In this document: positions 57,794-64,000 of the stretch, one piece after another
Layout: each line of letters starts with the position of its first letter
Position numbering within the stretch: position 1 is the first letter of the stretch
DNA from: an uncultured Acidimicrobiia bacterium
Lineage (GTDB): Bacteria; Actinomycetota; Acidimicrobiia; Spongiisociales; Spongiisociaceae
Direction of reading: 5' to 3'
Assembly: GCA_958295745.1 (NCBI GenBank)
Contig: OY282370.1
Coordinates: 1,421,724-1,485,723, forward strand
DNA length: 64,000 nucleotides
Made by a program: the position numbers and the translations under genes
Notes under the pieces: model-generated
Databases searched by the model: none
What the model saw: only the letters and a program-made list of their open reading frames with translations
What the model was told of the DNA's origin: nothing

Positions 57794-58576
57794 GTGACGA
57801 CGGACACGAGCACCGGCAACGGCGTCAAGCTGGATTTGCGCAACGTCTCCATCTACTTCGACGACCTGCACGTCCTCGACGACATTTCCTTCCGGCTCGC
57901 CCAAGGCGACTTCGTGTCCCTGCTCGGCCCGAGCGGATGCGGCAAATCGACCCTGCTCAACCTGGTGGCCGGGCTGCTGACCCCGACCGGCGGTGAGATA
58001 AGCCGGGACGACATGCTGGTCACCGGCCCCGGCCCCGACCGCAGCATGGTGTTCCAGGACGACGCCGTGTTCCCGTGGTACACGGTGGTGCAGAATGTCG
58101 AATACGGGCTGCGGGTCAAGGGAGTGGAGAAGAAGGAGCGCCGGGTGAAGGCGCAGGGTTTCATAGACCTGGTGGGGTTGACCGGGAGGGAGGACGCCTA
58201 CCCGTACCAGCTGTCCGGGGGTATGCGCAAGCGGGTGGACGTGGCCCGGGCGCTGGCCGCCGAGCCCGACGTGCTGCTCATGGACGAACCGTTCGCCTCG
58301 CTGGACGCCATGACCAAGACCCGCCTCCAGGCCGAGTTCCTGCGCATCTGGGAGGATTCGCACACCACCGTGCTGTTCGTCACCCACGACGTGGAGGAGG
58401 CCCTCTACCTGAGCGAGCGGGTCTTCGTGATGTCCACCGGACCGGGCCGGTTGTCATATCAGCTCGACGTCCCGTTCCCCCACCCCAGGGAGGAGTCGCT
58501 CCGCACCAGCACCGCCTTCCAGAACCACCGGGCCGAGCTGATCCAGGCGCTCCACCGGGCGGGAGCGGAGTTCTAA
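57794..58576 (+). CDS. ABC importer ATPase (SsuB/TauB-like)
   Basis: This 260-aa ATP-binding subunit has Walker A GPSGCGKST (45-53), Q-loop VFQDDAVFPW, signature LSGGMRKRVDVARAL, Walker B VLLMDEPFASLDA and H-loop THDVEEALYL. The GTG start at 57794 has AGGAGGG upstream. It probably energises the permease pair at 51823/52658, from which it is separated only by the HyuA-HyuB gene on the same strand. Confidence 0.93.
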   Translation: MTTDTSTGNGVKLDLRNVSIYFDDLHVLDDISFRLAQGDFVSLLGPSGCGKSTLLNLVAGLLTPTGGEISRDDMLVTGPGPDRSMVFQDDAVFPWYTVVQNVEYGLRVKGVEKKERRVKAQGFIDLVGLTGREDAYPYQLSGGMRKRVDVARALAAEPDVLLMDEPFASLDAMTKTRLQAEFLRIWEDSHTTVLFVTHDVEEALYLSERVFVMSTGPGRLSYQLDVPFPHPREESLRTSTAFQNHRAELIQALHRAGAEF

Positions 58577-58631
58577 CCCGGTCCGGACAAGGCCGGGCCG
58601 AGCGGCCGGGCCGGAAAGAGAAGGAGCAACG

Positions 58632-59684
58632 ATGGGAATGGTACGCACCGTTCTGGGCGAGATCCCGCCGGAGCGGCTGGGGGTCACCCTCAGCCACGAG
58701 CACATCGTTATCGACAGCGGCCACCTGTTCTGGGAACCGCCCGGCTCCGACGACCCGCCCGAGGTGCAGGCCCTCGCCGAAGCGCCCGTGACGCGAGAAG
58801 CGTACGAGATCCTGGCCGAGCGCCCCTACATATCCAAGGACAACCTGAACATGACCGAGCTCGACGTGGCGATCCGGGAGCTGCAGATGTACGCCGACGC
58901 CGGGGGGGAGAGCATCATCGACGTGAGCGGCCGCATCCCCGGCTGGTCGCCCGCCGCCCTGCAGGAGGCGAGCCGGGCCACCGGCCTCAACGTGGTGGCC
59001 TCCACCGGCTGGTACATCGCCCCCTCCCATCCGCCAGAACATGCCCGGGCGTCGGTGGGGGAGCTGGCCGAGATACTGACCGCCGACATCGAGGAAGGCA
59101 TCGGAGGCACCGACGTGCGGGCCGGGGTGATCGGCGAGCTGGGCATGTGCGAACCCCTCCACCCGCAGGAGGAGAAGGTGCTGCGGGCCGGGGGGCGGGC
59201 CCAGGCGGCCACCGGGGTTCCCCTGACCGTGCACCCGATGGTCTTCATGAAGGAGGCCCACCGCTACATCGACATCCTCGAGGAGGAGGGCGCAAACCTC
59301 GCCAAGGTGTATATCAGCCACATGGACGGGAGCTGCCCCGACTACGAGTACCACGAGTCGGTGATGGACCGGGGCGTCTCGATCGACTACGACCTGTTCC
59401 GGGGTACGCCGTGGAACGATTCGCATCTGCTGTTCGGGGGGGATCACTGGGTCTCCGACCGGGAGCGGGTGGAGACCCTGGCCCGGATGTGCGCCGACGG
59501 CTACAGTGGCCAGATCATGCTGGCCCACGACAACTGCCTGAAGATCCACTTCGTGGAGTACGGCGGCAAGGGCTATGCCTACATCCTCAAAGAGATCGTC
59601 CCCCAGCTGCGCGAGCTGGGCGTGACCGAGGACCAGATAGACGACATGCTGGTGAAGAACCCTCGTCGCATCTTCGCGGTATAG
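58632..59684 (+). CDS. Phosphotriesterase-family hydrolase (lactonase/amidase-like)
   Basis: This 350-aa TIM-barrel hydrolase has ligands His22/His24 (SHEHIV), bridging Glu169 (GVIGELG), His201 (TVHPM), His230 (SHMDG) and Asp300 (AHDNC). Like the paralogue at 13652, it has Glu where phosphotriesterase has carbamylated Lys. AAGGAG precedes ATG 58632. Position at the end of the importer/HyuA-HyuB cluster parallels the 13652-14803 pairing, suggesting consecutive steps: opening of a ring by the fusion enzyme and hydrolysis of a lactone, amide or carbamate by this one. Confidence 0.87.
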   Translation: MGMVRTVLGEIPPERLGVTLSHEHIVIDSGHLFWEPPGSDDPPEVQALAEAPVTREAYEILAERPYISKDNLNMTELDVAIRELQMYADAGGESIIDVSGRIPGWSPAALQEASRATGLNVVASTGWYIAPSHPPEHARASVGELAEILTADIEEGIGGTDVRAGVIGELGMCEPLHPQEEKVLRAGGRAQAATGVPLTVHPMVFMKEAHRYIDILEEEGANLAKVYISHMDGSCPDYEYHESVMDRGVSIDYDLFRGTPWNDSHLLFGGDHWVSDRERVETLARMCADGYSGQIMLAHDNCLKIHFVEYGGKGYAYILKEIVPQLRELGVTEDQIDDMLVKNPRRIFAV

Positions 59685-59699
59685 ACCGGTAATAACATA

Positions 59700-61445
59700 A
59701 TGGCGTTCCAGACACCCATCACTATCCACCAAGCTATCAACCATATTAGGAAGGAAGAATATGTCCTTCCTGCAATCCAGCGCGAATTTATCTGGAATGA
59801 AAACCAGATAACGAATCTCTTTGACTCGCTCATGCGAGGTTATCCCATCGGGAGCTTTCTCTTCTGGAAAGTCGACAAGGAACATTGCGATCTCTATACC
59901 TTCTATCGCTTTCTTGATAACTATCACCAGAGGACCCAACGTCATAATACGCGAATTGAATTGAGCGGCGAGGAGAGCGTGACCGCCATCCTTGATGGCC
60001 AACAGCGTCTCACATCCCTTTACATCGGCCTTAAGGGTACGTACGCCTCTAAGAAAAAGTACTTGTGGTGGAATAATCCTAATGCCTTTCCGATTCGGCG
60101 GCTCTACATGAACCTTTTGCGTCCTGCAACAAACAGGGGAGTAGGTTTTGAATACGATTTCCGATTCCTTACTGAAAGAGACGCTCGAGATAAAGAGAAT
60201 TTCCATTGGTTCCCTATCGGCCAGATACTAAGCTTTAGAAACTTAAGGGATATCAATAAATATCTTCGCGAGAATAATCTAATAGGTCCAGAGTATCCCG
60301 AGCAGTGTTTATTCGGCCTCTATGAAGCTATTTGCAGGGAAAAGATGATTTACTACTATCAAGAAGAAGTACAGGATCTAGACAAAGTTCTGAACATTTT
60401 CATTCGAGTGAACAGTGCTGGAACCCCACTCAGTTATTCTGATATGTTGCTATCTATCGCTACGGCGCAATGGACTAAGATTGATGCCCGGCAAGTAATC
60501 CACGATCTCGTTGACGAGCTAAACCAAATAGGCGCAGGGTTTAATTTGAACAAAGACTTTGTTCTCAAATCCTGTCTAGTACTCGCGGATATTCCGAATA
60601 TTGGGTTCAGAGTAAATAATTTCACTCGTGAGAACAGCACAAAAGTTGAGTCCCTTTGGCCTCAGATTGCTGATTCATTGAGGGCAGCTGTTCAACTCGT
60701 TTCATACTTTGGTTATAACAGCCGTACTTTGAGAGCAAATAACGCTCTGATACCTATTGCTTATTATCTTCATGTACAACAGATATCTCAAAATAATCTC
60801 ATAGGCAAGCAGTTCGCTGAAAATCGAACTTCTATATATAACTGGGTTACTCGAGCACTACTCAAGGCAGGCACCTTCGGCAGTGGTGTGGACACTACCC
60901 TCCGAACAGCTCGGGCAACTATCCAAGCTCACGTAGGCTCCTTTCCAGAGCAGGAGCTGTATGCCTCCTTCGCCAGGATCGGCAGAGCACTACGCTTTGA
61001 AGAGGAAGAATTGGAGGACTTACTTGATCGAACCTATGGGGATTCTATAACCTTCTCAGTACTCGCACTGCTCTATCCAGGTGTAAATGTGGCGTTTAAC
61101 TTTCACGAAGATCACATTTTTCCAAGTTCATATTTTACTCCAAAGCGTTTAAAAGATGCCGGTGTACCAGTAGATGAGGTAGATAAGTTTTTGGAACGTC
61201 GAGATCGGATTGCAAACCTTCAGCTACTCGAGGGATTACAAAACTTAGAAAAGGCCGCCAAAATGCCAGCCAATTGGCTACAGGAACACTTCACCAATGA
61301 AGATGAGTTGAAGGAATGGAAGCGCCGAAATTTCATAGCTGATGTCCCTGGGTCAATAACAGACTTTCTTGACTTCTACGAGTCTCGAAGGGCAAATATG
61401 AAGGTTCGCCTGGCGAAAATCCTCGGTGTGTCCCTTACTGATTGA
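59700..61445 (+). CDS. DUF262/DUF1524 (GmrSD-like) putative nuclease
   Basis: This 581-aa protein has an N-terminal DUF262 ParB/sulfiredoxin-like domain with LPAIQREFIW (23-32), the YPIGSFLFW stretch and the DGQQRLTSL motif (99-107), which hydrolyses NTPs in GmrS. A C-terminal DUF1524 His-Me finger nuclease region follows, with HEDHIFP (His469, His472) and IANLQLLEGLQN. Single-chain GmrSD proteins are type IV restriction enzymes against modified phage DNA. Base composition and codon use are clearly more AT-rich than the upstream gene, pointing to recent transfer. No strong ribosome binding site is visible; the ATG at 59700 lies 15 nt after the previous stop. Confidence 0.83.
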   Translation: MAFQTPITIHQAINHIRKEEYVLPAIQREFIWNENQITNLFDSLMRGYPIGSFLFWKVDKEHCDLYTFYRFLDNYHQRTQRHNTRIELSGEESVTAILDGQQRLTSLYIGLKGTYASKKKYLWWNNPNAFPIRRLYMNLLRPATNRGVGFEYDFRFLTERDARDKENFHWFPIGQILSFRNLRDINKYLRENNLIGPEYPEQCLFGLYEAICREKMIYYYQEEVQDLDKVLNIFIRVNSAGTPLSYSDMLLSIATAQWTKIDARQVIHDLVDELNQIGAGFNLNKDFVLKSCLVLADIPNIGFRVNNFTRENSTKVESLWPQIADSLRAAVQLVSYFGYNSRTLRANNALIPIAYYLHVQQISQNNLIGKQFAENRTSIYNWVTRALLKAGTFGSGVDTTLRTARATIQAHVGSFPEQELYASFARIGRALRFEEEELEDLLDRTYGDSITFSVLALLYPGVNVAFNFHEDHIFPSSYFTPKRLKDAGVPVDEVDKFLERRDRIANLQLLEGLQNLEKAAKMPANWLQEHFTNEDELKEWKRRNFIADVPGSITDFLDFYESRRANMKVRLAKILGVSLTD

Positions 61446-61448
61446 CCG

Positions 61449-61464
61449 TACCTCAAGAGGTACT
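61449..61464. other. 16-bp palindrome between convergent defence genes
   Basis: GTACCTC and GAGGTAC flank two bases, making a perfect palindrome just after the DUF262 gene stop. The loop is too short and no T run follows for a standard terminator, so a protein-binding site or chance palindrome is equally likely. Confidence 0.3.
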
Positions 61465-61519
61465 CAACGTGCTACATGATAGGCAAATGCGCACCGGGGG
61501 TTGACATTTATTAAACTGG

Positions 61520-63424
61520 TCAGTAATCCCGCGCGGCCAGTTTCTTGAAGCCGCTCCTGATGATCTCCCGCTCCTCTTCGGACGCTTGGTCGAAGAATCC
61601 CTTTGGCCACTCCTCGATGGCTCCGTAAGGGGAGAACTCCACTTCGCGGTAAGTTGTGAGGCCGGTTTGGCGGTCCCGCTCCGCGAACACGATCTTGGAC
61701 ATGGCCAGCAGGTCGTCCTCGTCGGAGGTGTCCTCGGCGATCCGGCGGCGGAGGCGCGACACGATGTACTCGCTGTGGGTTTCGACGATCAGCTGCCTGC
61801 CCGAGCGGGCGACGGCGATCAGGAAATCGGCCAGCCGTTGCTGCAACGCCGGATGCAGGTGGAGCTCGGGTTGCTCCAGAAGGATCATGCTGCCGGGTTT
61901 GCTGAGCAGACAAAGCACCAACACAGGCAACAGCTGGCTGACCCCCACCCCCACCGCCGGTAATGGTACTTCCTTGTCCATGCCTTCTAACTCAACTTTG
62001 ATGGTGTGGCCAAACCTGGCCTCTTGTACCACCTTCAAGCTCTGGATCAACTCCAAGTGATGGGCCCATACCTGGACAGCCTCCACAAGAGGTACCCATT
62101 TGGATGATGCTCCGTCGGGCATGGGCGCTAGAATTTGCTCCCTTCCAAAGCGGTGTAGTACCGAGGCGGTGAACTCGCCACTCCGACCGATATCTCCTGT
62201 TTGCCCGATAGGCCAGGTGGGCATGATCTTATTGGGCGGTTCCCGCAATGGGCCTAGATATTTTATATTGGCATCACATAACTTACTCAAATAGTTAGCC
62301 CCCCCAATCAGGAAGTTATTATCTCCACCCTTCCAATCAAAATAAGTCTGACCTTCGATATTTATACATTCCGCGATAGTAGCAACCAGCGATTCGTATT
62401 TATTCAGATTGTCGTATTTGCTAAGTTTACCTACGATATTAATCAATTCCTCTATATCGTAGAGGGCTTTATTAAACTTGAAGTTGATTTTCTGCCTTTC
62501 TGTTCTGTTTTGAACATTTTGAGCGGCAAATCTGACTAGTTCCTCTCTTTCTTTTCTCGCCAATATTTTCTTTTTTGGTAAAGTACTCTCTACTGCTATA
62601 AGTTCTGCTATCAATTCAAAGGCAATGACATAGGAAGTATCTTGTTTTAATAGCATATTCTTAGGAAGTGCGCCGCCTTTTAGATTCATAAAACAAATCT
62701 GAATTGACCCGTTTTTGTCTAAGCTTTGCGACGTTTTGTGTAAGGAAAGATCATTATACTTTGTTTCATCTAAAGTACCATAGTTACCATTTTTATAAAA
62801 GAGATAAGGCATAAAATCAATCTTTCCATATACAGGTTGTATATCAATATATTGAGCATCCCTTTCATTACTTTTACCAAGTAGTGGGATATCTAGTGTA
62901 CATCCTTTGCCATGGATATTTGCTAAACTAAAATGTAAACCTTTTACAAGAGCAGATCCAGATTCATCCGGAATTACTTCGCCAAGATATACTTGCCAGC
63001 TGATGATAAGGGTTTTCGTAGCTGAATCCTTTATCCACAAATCTATAAACCAGTAATCTTTATATTCTTCAGATGTTATATCGTTAAGAAAACCCGAGAA
63101 ATAGTCGGTGGGTATAGTTAGATCAAATCCTATTGAAACCTTCTCTCGCTTCTTTGCCTGAACAGAGCGAAGTTCTTCAAAATTATCCATGCTAATCATG
63201 TTGCCATTGAGGGGAAAAACTTCACCCAATTTTCCCATACAGGCCGCCTGTTGCATGAGGCGAATGGCTTGAAGTATACTACTCTTGCCTGACGAATTCT
63301 CACCCACGATCAAGGTCAGAGGCGCGAGGGAGACTTCCTGATCTCCCACCGACTTGAAGTTGCGCAACTTCAGCCGACTCAAGAACGGGTATGAATATAC
63401 TTTCTGAATCAGTTCTTCGTTCAT
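61520..63424 (-). CDS. OLD/DUF3696-type AAA ATPase
   Basis: This 634-aa SMC/OLD-like ATPase has Walker A GENSSGKSS (41-49) after the FLSRLKLRNFKSVGDQ opening and a Walker B-like LLEQPELHLHP near residue 510. An ETHSEYIVSRLRRRI sensor/arginine segment and a DUF3696-like C-terminus (EFSPYGAIEEWPKGFFDQ) follow. The central ~350 residues (about 60-400, DNA 62240-63250) are markedly AT-rich with Lys/Asn/Ile-rich coding, while both ends are GC-rich. Its ATG shares one base with the stop of the partner gene. Such ATPases usually work with a nuclease or effector in phage defence. Confidence 0.83.
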   Translation of the reverse strand: MNEELIQKVYSYPFLSRLKLRNFKSVGDQEVSLAPLTLIVGENSSGKSSILQAIRLMQQAACMGKLGEVFPLNGNMISMDNFEELRSVQAKKREKVSIGFDLTIPTDYFSGFLNDITSEEYKDYWFIDLWIKDSATKTLIISWQVYLGEVIPDESGSALVKGLHFSLANIHGKGCTLDIPLLGKSNERDAQYIDIQPVYGKIDFMPYLFYKNGNYGTLDETKYNDLSLHKTSQSLDKNGSIQICFMNLKGGALPKNMLLKQDTSYVIAFELIAELIAVESTLPKKKILARKEREELVRFAAQNVQNRTERQKINFKFNKALYDIEELINIVGKLSKYDNLNKYESLVATIAECINIEGQTYFDWKGGDNNFLIGGANYLSKLCDANIKYLGPLREPPNKIMPTWPIGQTGDIGRSGEFTASVLHRFGREQILAPMPDGASSKWVPLVEAVQVWAHHLELIQSLKVVQEARFGHTIKVELEGMDKEVPLPAVGVGVSQLLPVLVLCLLSKPGSMILLEQPELHLHPALQQRLADFLIAVARSGRQLIVETHSEYIVSRLRRRIAEDTSDEDDLLAMSKIVFAERDRQTGLTTYREVEFSPYGAIEEWPKGFFDQASEEEREIIRSGFKKLAARDY

Positions 63425-64000
63425 CAGGACACCTTCAGGATCGGGTTCAGGATGTACTCGGCCCGCCGACTCCCGTATCGGAAGGTCTGGTGGCGCGGCT
63501 GTGCGTTGTCAGTATCCTCCACGACGGCAATCTTGACGAAGGACGCGATATCCATTGCGTCCGCGAGAGTGCTGCGCAGTAGGTGGTCAGCCGTGCCATT
63601 GGCCGTGTTGAGGGGAAGGGAACAGTCATCCGGCACAGGCGCGGGCGCCGGGCGGCTCCTCGGCGCGAGCAGGGGCTGGAAGGCGCGGAATCGCTGACTG
63701 TCGAGGTGGTTGACGGCCCAGACGGCGCATCCGGGTGAGAAGCCGCGGGTTTCGCTCGTTAGCCGTTGGATCGTCTCTTCATCGGGAAGGGGCGCCCCCT
63801 TCGAGTCCGCCAGCAGGCGGGGGTCCGCGAACGGCAACTCGAAGTCTTTTTCCAAGCGTTTGTAGGTGCAGTCCGCGGCCAAGGCCTGCATATGGGCAAA
63901 ATCGGCCGTGAGAACAGGCCATCGAAGGTCCTGCGGCTGGCGCAGAAGCGGAAGGCCCCGGCGGGCGAGATGGAAATCGTGCTCCACGCCGTAACGACCG
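63424..64000 (-). CDS. Partner gene of the ATPase, incomplete at the window edge
   Basis: An open frame enters from the right edge and ends one base into the ATPase gene. A GTG at 63987 could be the start, but no ribosome binding site is visible and the frame is open to 64000, so it probably begins outside. The visible ~190 residues contain no motif I recognise; the last 100 include VKIAVVEDTDN and end YILNPILKVS, suggesting a processed or globular C-terminus. Tight overlap indicates a functional pair with the ATPase, as known for many two-gene ATPase defence operons. Confidence 0.55.
   Translation of the reverse strand, partial: GRYGVEHDFHLARRGLPLLRQPQDLRWPVLTADFAHMQALAADCTYKRLEKDFELPFADPRLLADSKGAPLPDEETIQRLTSETRGFSPGCAVWAVNHLDSQRFRAFQPLLAPRSRPAPAPVPDDCSLPLNTANGTADHLLRSTLADAMDIASFVKIAVVEDTDNAQPRHQTFRYGSRRAEYILNPILKVS

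Noticed and set aside
1-64000. tRNA or rRNA genes
   Set aside because: I looked for the T-arm GTTCGANTC pattern and acceptor pairing in the intergenic stretches and found no convincing candidate.

Overview
The window is high-GC DNA with dense coding, many GTG starts and Gram-positive-style lipoprotein signal peptides followed by Thr/Ala/Gln-rich linkers. This suggests an actinobacterium, possibly Acidimicrobiia-like; the assignment is inference, because no rRNA, tRNA or ribosomal protein gene is present. No complete insertion sequence, CRISPR array or phage was seen.

Left part (1-30,900) is mainly uptake and catabolism of small amides, amines or cyclic nitrogen compounds. A ThDP enzyme (381-1952) is followed by a decayed dehydrogenase/amidohydrolase fusion, a GntR/FCD repressor, a 2-hydroxyacid dehydrogenase and a class III aminotransferase. 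A long operon at 5972-13296 carries an M24-fold protein, an SDR, an NMT1-type ABC importer (binding lipoprotein, ATPase, two permeases) and a PuuE-like cyclic-amide deacetylase. Next come a phosphotriesterase-family lactonase/amidase, an 1,209-aa 5-oxoprolinase-type HyuA-HyuB fusion, CocE-type hydrolases, an amidohydrolase, a DSD1-type PLP enzyme, a class V aminotransferase, an orphan HigA-like regulator, a cupin, a PNPOx-fold protein, a dihydroxypyridine-hydroxylase-like flavoprotein and a signal-less periplasmic-binding-fold protein.

Middle part (31,000-35,700) looks like a small defence island. It has 72-bp tandem repeats, a gutted Fic gene, an XRE-ImmA/PIN toxin-antitoxin-like pair and, divergently, a CD-NTase fused to a C-terminal E2-like domain with an overlapping single-TM protein gene downstream. 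A second ABC binding lipoprotein and another CocE hydrolase follow.

The most unusual region is a tightly coupled five-gene operon (40,341-50,818): a small membrane protein, a membrane-anchored VWA protein, a 1,117-aa tubulin/FtsZ-like protein, a 1,056-aa polytopic membrane protein and a membrane-anchored trypsin-like protease. The first and last proteins share an N-terminal tag. It resembles, in a reorganised form, the tubulin-like/VWA membrane-remodelling systems proposed from genome context.

The right part holds a second import and hydrolysis cluster (51,823-59,684: two tandem-duplicated permeases, HyuA-HyuB fusion, ATPase, phosphotriesterase-like enzyme) whose binding protein may be the distant lipoprotein at 35,749. 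It ends in an AT-rich defence-like pair: a DUF262/HNH protein and an OLD/DUF3696-type ATPase with a partial partner gene at the window edge.
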